Assembly (NCBI GenBank): GCA_026119855.1 | Contig: JAOWBW010000281.1 | Coordinates: 558,001-622,000 of the forward strand | Reading direction: 5' to 3' | Length of the DNA stretch: 64,000 bases | Source of the DNA: Campanula takesimana | Taxonomy: Eukaryota; Streptophyta; Magnoliopsida; Asterales; Campanulaceae | Part shown: piece after piece, positions 34,166 to 45,975 of the stretch | Layout of the letters: every line of letters starts with the position of its first letter | How positions within the stretch are numbered: the first letter of the stretch is position 1 | Notes under the pieces: generated by a model | Seen by the model: only the letters and a program-made list of their open reading frames with translations | The model's database searches: none | Told to the model about the DNA's origin: nothing | Translations under genes and position numbers: made by a program

Positions 34166-35665
34166 CATGCTCTTGTGAGAACTCAATTACATGAGAACCA
34201 TGAGAACCAAGGATAACCATTGGATTAGACACAAGTCAAGGGTTTAGATTACCTTTTTAGTTTAAAAATTCGGTGGCATTTTTGTAATTAGGTTGACAAA
34301 CAAATGGAAGGGCAAAATACCATGTGTGTTTCAAAATTTGCCACGTCATCACCCAAAATTTCCCAAAATTTTTAAAATTAAATATCTCATTAACCGTAAA
34401 TCGAAAAAATAATCCGAGAACACTGATTTTTTTGTCTCGACGAGACGAATCAAACTACATCCCTGAAGATAGGATTTTGAAAAAATAATATTGAACAACG
34501 TTTAATTTTTAAAATAGGCTTAGATACAATAGGTGTTTGCCTATTGTATCTAACTGAATTGTAATGAACATTGTATTGAATACAAATGGCTATGTAGCTA
34601 TTGTATCTAACAGCAATGTGTCAACATTGCTATTGGATACAATAGGTGTTTGTCTATTGTATCTAACTGAATTGTTATGAACATTGTTGTTGGATACAAA
34701 TAGCTATTTAGCTATTGTATCTAACAATAATGTGTCCACATTGTGTTGTATACAATAGGTGTTTGCCTACTTTATCTAACTGAATCGTTATGAATTGTAT
34801 TGGAAACAATAGCTATTTAGCTATTGTATCTAATAGCAATGTGTCAACATTGCTGTTGGATACAATAGGTGTTTGGTTATTGTATCTAACTGTATTGTTA
34901 TGAACATTGCATTGCATACAACAGGGGAGTAGCTAGTGTATCCAATAACAATGTGTATGAACATTGTTGTTAGATACAAATAGCTATTTAGCTATTGTAT
35001 CTAACAGCAATGTGTCAACATTGCTGTTGGATACAATAGGTGTTTGCCTATTGTATCTAACTGAATTGTTATAAAAATTGTATTGGATACAAATGGCTAC
35101 TTAGCTATTGTATCTAACAGCAATGTGTCAACATTGCTGTTGGATACAATAGGTGTTTGCCTATTGTATCTAACTGAATTGTTATAAACATTGTATTGGA
35201 TACAAATAGATATTTAGCTATTGTATCTAACAGCAATGTGTCAACATTGCTGTTGGATACAATAGGTGTTTGGCTATTGTATCTAAGTGTATTTTTAAAA
35301 TTTCATTGTTATTTAATATTTTGTTTCAAAACCCTATCTTCAGGGATGTAGTTTGAATCGTCTCGTCGAGACAAAAAAATCAGTGTTTTCGAAAAAAAAT
35401 TCGACTTATAGATATTTAGATATTTTATTTTGAAATTTGAGGAAAATTATTTGTGATGACGTGGCATGCCTTTAAAGAGATGGTTCATATATGACGTTAT
35501 GTCTAGCTCCATTTTTTACCTCATTGTTTAGATTAATTTTGAAAATGCCATTGCTTCTCCTTCTTATTGTGTCTTAATCTCAACCATTCAACAATTTTAA
35601 TCCAATGGTGGTTATTGGTTCTCATGGTTCTCACGAAACTTAGGTTCTCATTTGAGCACCTACCT
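34166..35665. mobile_element. Large inverted-repeat element with internal satellite
   Basis: Ends CTTGTGAGAACTC/CATGAGAACCATGAG on the left and CTCATGGTTCTCACG/GGTTCTCATTTGAGCACC on the right, then a (TA)n run. Arms of about 350 bp contain the mirrored block GACGAGACGAATC ... CATCCCTGAAGATAGG (34440) and CCTATCTTCAGGGATG ... GATTCGTCTCGTCG-type (35331). No coding capacity. The centre is a tandem array. Confidence 0.75.
34521..35286 (+). repeat. About seven 113-bp palindrome-rich tandem units
   Basis: GATACAATAGGTGTTTG or close variants recur at about 34523, 34635, 34749, 34860, 35030, 35144 and 35257. Spacing is 111-114 bp except one of 170 bp that holds an extra half unit. Within each unit GATACAATAGG and CCTATTGTATC form a short hairpin, and AGCAATGTGTCAACATTGCT forms another. 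Confidence 0.85.
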
Positions 35666-36613
35666 ATATATATATATTGACAATTTACATTAATAATTCT
35701 TATACTCCATATAGTAAGATTATATTTTTCTTTTGTCCTTTCAATCAGCTGTTATAGCCTCCAACCAAAATAATGTTTCAAAATTTTATACTCTGTAAAA
35801 CATCCACACACTCAACTATTAACCGCTCCACCGAGTTAGTTCTACCCCTCCACCCACCAACGGCTCCGATCAAGGCCACATACACACACTTATCATCTGT
35901 GCGGCTAGGATGATTTTAATTTTTTGTGGGTCCCACCGAGTTCGGCCACATCTCAACCGTTGGGTGTAGCTAAAATGAGGTGGCTTCAATCTCCACCATT
36001 GGGTGGAGCTAACTCATAGGTGCAGCGGTTCGAAATCCGTGTATTTGTTTCGGAATGGAGGGGTATATTATACTCTCTCGAAGTTTCAAAGAGTTGATTT
36101 CTGGTTTTTTTTAATATACATTATTATTACGAATGAATTTTTAAATAATTAAAATTATTCATAATTAACTTAACGGGAAACTAAAAATTGATAGTGAGAC
36201 TATTTTTAATAGTGTTAACATTTTATTATTATTATTAAAATAATAAAAATTAATATTTGATATTATTCAAAATTCATTTCAAAGTTAAAAAAAAAAAAAA
36301 AAAAAAAAAATGGAGAGAACCGAGGAAGTAATAAAACATGAACCCATTTTGGAGTTATGTGATGCTAACTATCTATTCACCTCTTTAAAACAATAGGATA
36401 GGGGCATTTGGTAAGTTCCAGGTTGCAAGTAGGCATGTGCCAAGTCAACTAAAACTAAAAGCATAGTGATAAGCAAGATCCACTATCATTGTTAAATATC
36501 AAATCAATTTGTTAATATGTCAACTTAGATGTGAAGACATTTCCAAAAAAAAAAAACAAAAAAAAACTAAGCTTATTAGTGAGGTGAGTCTCGATTTTAC
36601 CATAAAATTAATA
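35666..36613. other. Intergenic, nothing recognised
   Basis: AT-rich sequence with two runs worth noting: about 35810-35880 is C-rich, and 36287-36310 is poly-A. I see no exon, RNA gene or bounded element. Confidence 0.4.
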
Positions 36614-36795
36614 CTCCATCTGTCCCATTTTAAAAGTCAATTTTTTTAAAAGACTGTCCAATTTTAAAAGTCAAATATTTTTTTAAAAGAGTGTCCCATT
36701 TTAAAAATCAACTATCAACACTCACAACACTATCACATTTCTTTAATTTTTGAACTCATCTATTTTTTACTTTTAATAAAAAAGGGCGGAGGGAG
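36614..36795. mobile_element. Stowaway-like MITE, family I
   Basis: TA-flanked, CTCCATCTGTCCCATTTTAA to AAAAAGGGCGGAGGGAG, with repeated TTTTAAAAGTCAA. A relative lies at 57757-57971. A poly-T run follows at about 36899-36920. Confidence 0.75.
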
Positions 36796-37020
36796 TACTT
36801 TGCTGCATCTCATTATTTTTTCATCTAGTAAGGAAAGGAAATAGTAATCTCATTTCCTTTTCAGATTGGTCCCTCACTAAGTAATAATTTCATTTCCTTT
36901 TTTTTTTTTTTTTTTTTTTTGTCTTGAAAAGTTAGTTTCAATATCAAAATTAAAGCTTCAAAAATCAGTGGAAAAACTATAAAGTAACTTAATTTTGTTT
37001 GATAAGTCAAATGAGCATAT

Positions 37021-37293
37021 CTCCCTCCGTCCCGGCACAAGTGACACCAACTTTCCGTCCCGGCACAAGTGACACCAATTTTCGGGACACGAAAATGAGT
37101 GGGGTAAATAGTAGTGTTGATTGAATAAAATTAGTGGTGGAAAATCAAGAGATGGAATGAGTTGGGTTAAATGGTGGGGTTGGTTGAATATAAATATATT
37201 AAAACATTTCCATTTTAAGCAGTATCACTGGTGCTGAGACGAACCGAAAAGGAAATAAGTGTCTCATGTTGTGTTGTGCTGGGACGGAGGGAG
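37021..37293. mobile_element. Stowaway-like MITE, family H
   Basis: CTCCCTCCGTCCCGGCACAA to GTGCTGGGACGGAGGGAG; the TCCCGGCACAAGTGACACC motif is repeated in tandem at the left. It lies about 450 bp beyond the stop of the HERP-like gene. A relative lies at 41748-42020. Confidence 0.8.
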
Positions 37294-37742
37294 TATAAGA
37301 TATTGTGAGAATATTAATTAAACATGAAAGAAAATAGTTGGGGCAAGGACTGTATTCTTCTTTTTCTCTCTGTGTGAGTGACTTTTAAAATTAATATACA
37401 GTAAAGAGAAAGACAAAAACTTAGTGTAAAACGGTGAGACGGGTCTTGAGTAAATGGTTTGCCGGCAGGGCGGGGCAGGGCATGCCCACTCATGTGTGAG
37501 ACCGTCCCACAAGACTTCATCAAAGAAAAAGGACAGCTACCGGACCAAGTGAAATGATAATATCATATGCTATCACTGCAACAATAAAAACTTAAAAGCT
37601 ATAGCATCAAATAAACATGAACTTTTATACCTTACATATTTCAATTAGGAAATTATGAAGAAAAAAAGAGAGTAAACGATTCATATTTGCACATTAGTTT
37701 GGCTTAATAATAAACCTGACCATCTGCTGCTAGTAACAAGGT

Positions 37743-40700
37743 CTAATCAATATTATGAAATCCCGGTAGCAGCGAAGTGATGAACCCAAACACAATCATT
37801 TGGATCTCTTTCGCAATTCCCCACCAGCGGTTGCCGCCATTGGCGGCTCCTGCCGCCTGTACGTTCTCAGGCTGATTTTCATCATTAGCTGGCCGGTTTT
37901 CATTTTCGACTCCAGGTTGACCATCTACCAAGCAAATGCAAATAATATTACCGTTGTCTTTACTTTTTTTTTTATATATATCTTCTTAGCTTTCACTTTT
38001 TTTATACTTCCTTTGTCCCATTTTAAGGTTTAAAGTCAAAGCAAAAATTGTTAACTTGATCGCTTCTTGACCAAGAATTTGTTGAAAATTTGATTATCCT
38101 AATGAAAGACTAAAAAATATTATTGAGAGTATTAGTAATGGTGAATCAATAATAATTTTTAGAATTTTATTAAGATAATTAATTATTTTTGTAGTTTTAA
38201 GTCAAACTACGATTAGGTTGACAAATTTTGCTTTAACTTTGAACCTTAATGGGACGGAGGGAGTATATATTTTCTGACTACCTCTGTCCCAATGTCCAAA
38301 AAGCTTTCAAATTTGCAATTGAGCAAGAGCAAAGTTGAAATTTTTTTTGGACATTCATTTTGGGACGGAGGGAGTACTCTATCCATTTTTTTCTCATCTC
38401 TTCTTTGACGAGTTCATATGAGTTTGACGATTTATGTGTTAGCCGACCCCGAATCAGTTTTTGGACTAAGGCTTTGTTGTTGTTGTTGGATTATTAGTCT
38501 CATTTACCAATTTAATTAAGAGTTTTAGATGGCAGAGAAATGATAATGCCATTACCTAGCAAAGCAGCATTCTCGTTCCCTTCTCTTGCAGCTACCGGGA
38601 CATTACCTGCCTGAGGAGCTGGTCTTGGTGCTTGAGGAGGTGCAGCGGCCCTCTGCATTCCTTGTGAGAGCCATCGGACTAAAGGCGCAAGGGCCCCAGT
38701 CTGATGCCTGCGTACCATGCAAAGTTGTTTAGTGGAATTGATTGCATTACAAAAAGGCCAAATTTCATATTCATCCATTGCACTTGCACCCGATTTCCAC
38801 TGTAACCATTGTACTCCATCCGTCCCAAAATGATCTTCCCATTTGAATATTCAAACTTTTTTACAAATATGAACACTTGCTTCACTAGTCATGCTTTGCT
38901 TATGAACTTTTAAGCCCAAAATACAGAAATGAGAACTTTTTTGGACAATGAGAAATGACAAATAGGAAGATCATTTTGGGACAGAGTACTTCTTTATTAA
39001 CATAAAAAACAATGTACTTCAAAAAATACCTATCATCCGGATAACCAATTTTGTGCCCTGATTTGGACCCAAACCTTCTTCTAATCTGCTAATTTGGGAC
39101 GGGGATGATAGGTTTTCCAAAGCACAGGGGGTTTTATGTTAATAAGAAAGTACAGCGGTTAAAGTGAAAGTACTCTCAAAGTACAGTGGACAAAAACAAA
39201 CTTAGGCCTAACAAAAATCATTGATGTGACTTGATCGAACAAACTGCCTAGGATGCAAGTTTAGATTGAGAAAAGAGAAATAAACTGGAAAAACATAGAA
39301 GTTTTAAAACTTACAAATAAACAAGTGTAGCAAAAAAGATGAGGAGAACGAGCCTCTGTCGTGACCCATCTTGGTTGAACAAAAAAATAACTGCTGCAAG
39401 CTTTAGTATAAGTAATAAGTCGAGATGAATTGCAATTTGGAATCTCCTAACAACGACTTGTCTTTGCGGTCCAGGCTGCTGTTGCTGTCCCACTTGCCCT
39501 TGCTCCTCAGCCCCCGCGTCAGCTTCAGATGAACTTGGCCCAGTACTGTTGACAAATGTATCTCCAATTAATATATACTTCCATGTGTTGACACATTCAC
39601 AAGATAAAAACACAACATGTGCATCCATACACATGTGTGTGCAGATACATCCACATGAATGTTGATGACAGAATATTTGGAAATCTAAATTATTACTACT
39701 GCGTAACAGTGGCGGAGCCAGGAAATTTAATCAATGGGGGCAAAATGAATCCTAGTGTATTTTTTCCTTTAAATCAAGGGGGGCAAGTTATAAAAAATTA
39801 CACTAAACCATCATAATTTCAAAAAAATTGCACTAGTAGAAAAAAAAAAATGTTCAAACCATCATAATCTGAGTGGAGCTGATAGAATCCACCAGATCCA
39901 TTCCCAATTTGCCAAACTACTTAGAGAAATTATGGAAACCATACAAAAAAAAAAGTACAAAAATATAAGCCTTTATGCCCACTCAAATTAGATTGTAAAC
40001 AATGTTAATAAGTACTCCCTCCGTCCCAAAATGATCTTCACATTTGACTATTCAAACTTTTTATGGATATGAACACTTGCTTCACTAGCCATGTTTTGTT
40101 TATGCACTTTTAAGCCCAAATTCTAGAAATGGGATGAACTTTTTGGGACAATGAAAAATGACAAATGAGAAGATCATTTTGGGACAGAGGGAGTATAATC
40201 TATGTGACTATGCCAAGTTAACAAAAGTATGATAGTATAGCCTTTCCCACTTATGCATACTACCGTGACCACTTCCACTTTCTTTTACGAGAATGAGAAT
40301 AGTTCTAAATTTATGCCACCAAGTGCAACATTCATTCAAACAGATTCCTATTAGCATTAGGTGTACGGGACACAGGATGGATATGGGTGTCTGCTAAGAA
40401 TTGATAGAATAACCACAGCAGAGAGATAATGATCTACCCCAGAAGGCGGAAAAGTACCAAAAGTAAGAGGCAACCAAAAAAGACCAGTATATATGATGAA
40501 ACCAGTCATTCTAATGCAGATCTTTAACCACCAAGCCAATCCGCAATTACACAGGAGATTCATATCAGTAAATTAACACTGGAAATACGTATCAGAGACA
40601 CATTATGACCACGTTATGACCAAGTTATGCACCAGTTACATGACTAATTTCCAACATCGGTTGTCATTGAGAGAATACTTACGTGGGTACATTGTAGGTG

Positions 40701-43658
40701 AGTGGTATAAGTGTGTTTGACGGAAGTCCAGCCATTGGTCCCATATACGGAAAAGTGGGGACAGCGTAAAGGCCTGCTACACGATTCATTTGTTCTTGAT
40801 CCTGTTGCATTGGGAATGCCCCAGGAATTAGTGCAGGGTACATGATTGGGAACATTTGGTAGTTGCCATTGGGAGAAGCTGCAAAGCCATAGAATGGTGG
40901 CAACTGTCACAACAAAGGAAGAGATGATTAGAGCATTAGAACCGGTACATACAGCAGTAGATTTGATCCTACCACGATGAAACTACAAGCATTTCTCAGA
41001 TCTCAATCTCTTAATTTATGTAGAATGATTAGGATAAAAAGTTCAAGGGAACACAAGTTTGCCAGCTTACATGCAACTGAAAAACACAGGATCTTTTCAC
41101 ATTGGTCAAATCAAATCACAACATCTAAAAGATTTTTATTTTATTTTTTTGCTAGAAGCATCACCATAGATCCTCCCAAAAAGTAGAATCAAAATGGCAG
41201 TTAGAAGTGTTAAGAGCTTATTTCCCACTAATGGTCAAGAGGGATCACTTTACAAATTCATGTTTATATTAAAAAACATTTTCCTCAAACTAACTTTTGA
41301 ATGCAGTAACTAGAAGCATTTTTTTGCTAATAAAGTCTAACTAGTTTCATAGTGGTTTGTCTGGATTTTTCTTTCCGTATATAAGTAAACGAAGTAAAAT
41401 AAATTTGAGTTCCACTCATAAATGTAAATGACCATCCCCACGGGAGCTTTAAAAGTCTCTTAAATAAGCTCCTCCCCCTCCTCTTCCTTTTCTTTTATTA
41501 TTATTTAAATAACCCAGGTAGTCTCTTCACATAAACCGACCAATTTGAGATTAATTCACTCCACGTATAAGTTCTTAAAATTGCAGGAGGAAACCAACAA
41601 AAAGAAACATATTTCAGATCATGCTCGTGAGTGGAAGCTAGCAGGATGACCGTGCTAGATATAGGAAGTCAGATAATTAGTGATCAATGGCTATAGATAA
41701 ATAACATTAAATAAAAAATAAATAAGCTAGTTGTCCGACTTAATATACTCCCTCCGTCCCCGCTCACTTGACACTTATTTTCATTTTGGTCCGTCCCAGC
41801 TCACTTGACACTTCCCAGCTTTTTATAATTTTATATTCACTCTACCCCACCACTCATTCTCTCTCTTCATCTTCCACCACTCAATTTATTCAACCAACAC
41901 TACTATTTACCTCACTCATTCTCTCTCTTCATTTTCTACCACACATTTTCCTTATTTTATTCTTTTTCCTTAGTTATTGTGCCCACCTCTTGGGTGTCAA
42001 GTGAGGTGGGACAGAGGGAGTATGTTTGTATGCTGAAGAAATGTATAAGTATATACACAACCTTTTTATTTTCGGTAAGTATGAACACAGCTAAATATAT
42101 TTTCTTCAAGATAAAACCAAAAGAGAAGGAAGTTGTCAGAATGGACAAAAATCAGCAGGGAGTTCATACTATTTGTGAGCTAACTGCATCCACCCAAACA
42201 CATTTTTCAGGCTTCTACTGACAAAGAAAAATTAACAAACATCAAGGATTAGAGAGGCTCTTTTATGTCTTTTTGGGCTAAGTTTAAAATATACTATGTC
42301 AATATGATCTATATATACATGAACCATTCAGGGGTTATTGTAAGACTTTAAGGTAGAAAACTAAATTTACTCTTCATCTTGAAACTTGTGACAAAGAATA
42401 ATGTTTCACGTTGTTATGCAATGCCTATCATTCAGCAAATTGTTTTTGAGAAGCTTGGACCCGCCTCATTATGGAAAACTTGAACATTAAGTTAAGAAAT
42501 TGTTTATCAAACGAGTAAAATGAAACATGATAGATGAGTGTGCTCGTTTATAAACCTAGGGACAATACATAACAGCTTACAATGTAGGAGCAAAGAAAGA
42601 AGACCGAGAAATGACAATCTGCTTCTGGCAGACTGCTCAAACCCAAAAGAAGACACTAACAAAAACTCTTTTTTCTTTCTATATAATTACAATCTGATTA
42701 CTCAAAAAGTCCCCATTTGAAAAGGGAACTTTATAAATGATTCATAACTACCTTGAAGGTAACTAAAATGAGGTGACGCACAAACTTAGAAACCACATCT
42801 TTCCTGACTTCAACCTCATAAATCAAATGATCCCAAAACCATATGGTTCACAGACTCATCTACCCATACATGATCATAACGCTCCTGGTAAGAACCAACC
42901 TTGCCAATGAGATTTAATTTGGAAATAATTTCATCGGCTTATTTACCTTAATACATAAGAATCAAGCCACCAATTCACAACAATATAACCACACAGGTCT
43001 TCCACGAGTGATGTGTAAAAATTTGCATAATATAAATTACTTATTTATTTACTCATTGCAATTGAAACCACAATATAAAGTACACTAATCTTAGAACTGA
43101 GTATTGTATATTTTGAAACTTGTGAGCAAGCGAGCTAGTGTTCAAACTTTTGTTAATGTAGTCTGCTAGAAGCAATTCAAATCTAGCATTCACTCGCCCG
43201 TTCCCCTCCTGATCCCCTTTCGTGAAAAGTAACTAACAGATCAAAGTTGCCAGCCCATAATTTCACTAATCATGACACCGAAAAACAATTAAATTTTCAC
43301 AACCAAACTTAACATAATAAAGACCATTATCCAATCCTGAATCCATAACAAATGCATTTAATAAGATCATATACGAACACCAAAAAGGTTTCAGTGTACA
43401 AATCAAATCAAATCAAATCAAATCAAATCAAATTACACAAATAATCAACAAAACCTAAAAAACACCTAAAACATCAATTATAACAGCTATTGTCGGGCAC
43501 GAATTGAAAAACATATACTACAATTAAATCAAAATTTATTGAACGGGGAAAATAATAAGTATTCAAACCTGTTGTTGATTGAGACCGGGGAGCGGTGATT
43601 CGGCCGGAATCGTAGATTTGTCGGACGTTGAGATTTCGTTGATGGATTCATCCGCCAT
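37743..43658 (-). CDS. HERP/HERPUD-like membrane protein, uncharacterised plant family
   Basis: Complete gene on the minus strand: exons 43658-43569, 40903-40683, 39545-39315, 38707-38556 and 37924-37743, total 876 nt, 291 residues plus stop, all GT-AG and in phase. The N-terminal half is proline/glycine-rich and disordered (GFAASPNGNYQM). At 137-181 comes RRFQIAIHLDLLLILKLAA followed by two hydrophobic segments (about 147-160 and 169-183). Then LVRWLSQGMQRAA, a Pro/Ala/Asn-rich linker, and a C-terminal hydrophobic stretch ending LLPGFHNID. The membrane hairpin resembles HERPUD-type ER stress proteins, which recruit ERAD factors, but no ubiquitin-like domain is present, so function is inferred weakly. 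Introns hold four MITEs. A (CA)n microsatellite lies just before the ATG. Confidence 0.85.
38007..38263. mobile_element. Stowaway-like MITE in HERP-like intron 4
   Basis: TA-flanked, CTTCCTTTGTCCCATTTTAA to TTAATGGGACGGAGGGAG; GTTTAAAGTCAAAGC near the left end is partly mirrored on the right. Confidence 0.75.
38281..38374. mobile_element. Short MITE, family B, in HERP-like intron 4
   Basis: CCTCTGTCCCAATGTCCAAA to TTGGACATTCATTTTGGGAC plus GGAGGGAG; a near-hairpin of 94 bp, 17 bp from the previous element. Confidence 0.7.
38814..38986. mobile_element. MITE, family G, in HERP-like intron 3
   Basis: CTCCATCCGTCCCAAAATGA to TCATTTTGGGACAGAG; interior TTGAATATTCAAACTTTTTT and CACTTGCTTCACTAG are shared with 40015, 45753 and 50126. 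Confidence 0.8.
39712..39860 (+). repeat. hAT-type element fragment in HERP-like intron 2
   Basis: CAGTGGCGGAGCCAGG at 39712 resembles the terminus of the hAT MITE at 4919, followed by GGGGGCAAAATG and TTAAATCAAGGGGGGCAAG. No matching right end is visible. Confidence 0.5.
40015..40193. mobile_element. MITE, family G, in HERP-like intron 2
   Basis: TA-flanked, CTCCCTCCGTCCCAAAATGA to TCATTTTGGGACAGAGGGAG, with GAACACTTGCTTCACTAGCC inside. Confidence 0.85.
41748..42020. mobile_element. Stowaway-like MITE, family H, in HERP-like intron 1
   Basis: TA-flanked, CTCCCTCCGTCCCCGCTCAC to GAGGTGGGACAGAGGGAG; CGTCCCAGCTCACTTGACAC is a second internal copy of the terminus. The remainder of intron 1 (40904-43568) shows no exon or RNA signal; a six-fold AAATC repeat occurs at about 43402-43434. 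Confidence 0.8.
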
Positions 43659-43661
43659 TAG

Positions 43662-43790
43662 TGTGTGTGTGTGTGTGTGAGTTTCAATATTTGGCCCAAA
43701 CGGATCAAAAACCCGAGCCGAAGATTTACACTTTCTGGGGAAAAACTCTTTCTCTCCCGCTCGCTCGCTCTCTCTGTGTCCAAACTTGCG
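43662..43790 (-). promoter_or_regulatory. HERP-like gene 5' leader with (CA)n and CT-rich tract
   Basis: On the gene strand a (CA)9-like run ends about four bases before the ATG at 43658. Further upstream lies a GA/GAGC-rich stretch (43753-43780). Both probably lie in the 5' leader or core promoter. Confidence 0.5.
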
Positions 43791-43862
43791 TGTTGTGTCC
43801 AATAACATCGCACCACGTGGAATAAGAGATACGTACAACAATAAGAAATTGAAGAAGTAACA

Positions 43863-44393
43863 CTCCCTCCGTCCCATTTGAAGAGTCAAAAATTGGGTGG
43901 GGTAAAGAATTAAGGAAAATGTGGTGTGATGTGTTGTGAGTGTTGATAGTTTTTTTTTTTTTTTAAGTTGTAACTATATCATTCATTTCAAGGCAATTAC
44001 ATCGTTTACAAATTCCTATAGAATCTATTACAGATCTATGGCCCTGACTATTACAAGTTCCTACCCCTATTGGAACCTATTACAGCGAATGATACTTGCC
44101 CTACAGCCTAATCTCCCATTGACGTCGAGCCATCTGATCCTGCGCCATCTTGAACGATCACCTGTGGGCACAACTGACCCCTATGGGGCATAGTAACACA
44201 AGTTCTCCACAAACTCCCCGGAGGGAGGTGAACCTGGGACCTCCACTATGTGGATTACTCCGTATATTGTATACGGTACTCCCCGGCTCTCTCACAAAAT
44301 AAATGTCACACTTTTTCATTTTTCGTATGTTAAGAAATTTGTGAGCATTAATTTTCGATTAATACAATTATTCTAATAAAATTATAAAATTTG
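43863..44393 (-). mobile_element. Retroposon-like insert with poly-A tail, within MITE debris
   Basis: CTCCCTCCGTCCCATTTGAA at 43863 is a MITE left end that stops at a T-run (43951-43966). Read on the minus strand, a unit of about 300 bp from about 44270 ends in that poly-A. Near its start GTCCCAGGTTCACCTCCC resembles a pol III B-box, so a SINE-type origin is possible. 44278-44393 is again MITE-like. Confidence 0.45.
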
Positions 44394-44986
44394 GTGTTGT
44401 TGTTGTTGTTGTTGTTGTTGTTTTTTTTTAGATAATAACCCGTAGCTTATATATTGAGAAAAATTGGCACGGGGCCAATAAAGTTATGGTACATATTCAC
44501 AGCATACGATGCATTGTTATGAGCAAAACTAATAGTTTGCCTATCAACTTTACAAATACCAAAGTTTTCACACAAATTAATCAAAAACTTTATATCCGAA
44601 ATAATAGTTTCTAAAGCTCGGGGGAGTCGCAAAGTTCCTTTTAGGTAGGAACACGCTAATTGGGAGTCTGTTAGAACTCGGATGTTGGTGAAGTTGTGAC
44701 TAGTTGCCCATTCCATTCTTTTGAGGATTGCTAAGCATTTTGTGTGTATACTTGATGGAGCTTTACAAGATTGGCTTCCTATTGCTATCCTTCCATTTCT
44801 TTTGTCCCATAGTTCCCAGCCCAATCCCGCCCATCGCGCATTTGCTTTCCATGCTCCGTATGGTATTAAGATGATAGAGTTTCCCGTGTCGTTGTTTTTG
44901 AGGTATTCTTCTAGAGTCTTTCCATTACTAGAATCAAGACTCCTGAATAAAATTTGTTGTTGATATACCATTATAAATACTATCAA
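44394..44986 (-). pseudogene. Truncated LINE remnant: plant LINE-type RNase H domain
   Basis: A minus-strand open frame of 179 codons (44986-44447) has the fold signature of the RNase H at the end of plant LINE polyproteins: GAWKANARWAGLGWEL, then VLTDSQLACSYLKGTL, and KVDRQTISFAHNNAS. The first catalytic Asp expected before GAWK is Tyr and the expected Glu in the second motif is not seen, so it is inactive. Downstream lies an A-run and (AAC)n (44394-44430 on the + strand as TTG repeats), a usual LINE tail. The 5' part of the element is missing. Flanking sequence looks like the two halves of one MITE. Confidence 0.7.
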
Positions 44987-45329
44987 TAATAATTTCTAAA
45001 TTTTCATTAAGAGAATTAAAATAACTTAAAATTATTGCTCAAAATTCTTTCGTGCTAATAATAACGTATACTATTTTGAAAAAGAAAAATGGCACTTTTT
45101 AATTTTTCTCTTTCCAAATTTTGAAAAAGTTTAGTAAAGACATTTGCCACGTTGCCCAAGAAAAAATTCGGTGACAACATTGGAAAATCGCGATAGTTCA
45201 GTGACCAAAATTTAAATACTTGTACATATCTAAAGTTTGTAGTAAATCAATCCCCAAACTAGCATACCTGCAATTGCAAATACTTGCTATATAATTTTTG
45301 GAAATGCGTGATTAATAATTTAATATTTA

Positions 45330-45593
45330 CTCCATCCGGTTCAAAATAACTGTCACTTTTAGACCAAAATTTTGGTTCAAATAACTGTCACTTTTAATCT
45401 AAATGTCTCTTTTACCCTTGCATTGAAACTTGTTCTCTTTTATTAATTGTCTTAGTGTGTGAGACATTAATGTAAGATAGTTGCACACTTAATAGGGATA
45501 AAGTTGAATTTTTTTTGATTAAGTCATGATAATAATTGCATGTCTTAAGAATTGTGCAAATACAAAAAAAGACAGTTATTTTGGACCAGGGAG
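45330..45593. mobile_element. Stowaway-like MITE
   Basis: TA-flanked, CTCCATCCGGTTCAAAATAA to TTATTTTGGACCAGGGAG; the left terminal motif GGTTCAAATAACTGTCAC recurs internally. Confidence 0.75.
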
Positions 45594-45752
45594 TACATCA
45601 CTAGCAACACTCTCCCCAAAACTTTACAATTACCAGTTTAAGGTATATACACAATGTATAGATAAAATTGTAATCTGTTTATACAATGGAAAAAAGAAAA
45701 GAAAAGAAAAAGAAATAAAAGACAGAGTTTGATCGTTAAATAGAAAGATATA

Positions 45753-45932
45753 CTCCCTCCGTCCCAAAAAGATCTTCACATTGACTATTCAAACTTTTTA
45801 AAGGACATGGACACTTGTTTCACTAGCCATGTGGTGTCTATGCACTTTTAAGCTCAAATTATAGAAATGGAAAAACTTTTTGGGACAATGAGATATGACA
45901 CAAATGAGAAGATCATTTTGGGACGTAGGGAG
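45753..45932. mobile_element. MITE, family G, just beyond the PUB33-like gene
   Basis: TA-flanked, CTCCCTCCGTCCCAAAAAGA to TCATTTTGGGACGTAGGGAG. It ends 43 bp before the stop codon of the U-box gene, so it lies in or near the 3' UTR. A ten-base G-run follows at 45942. Confidence 0.85.
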
Positions 45933-45975
45933 TAAATGAGGGGGGGGGGGGAGAAGTTTTAGACAGTTTAATTTC

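Noticed and set aside
34521..35286. CRISPR-like array (regular spacing of a palindromic motif)
   Set aside because: Spacers are themselves repeated, units lie inside a foldback transposon, and the context is plant nuclear DNA.
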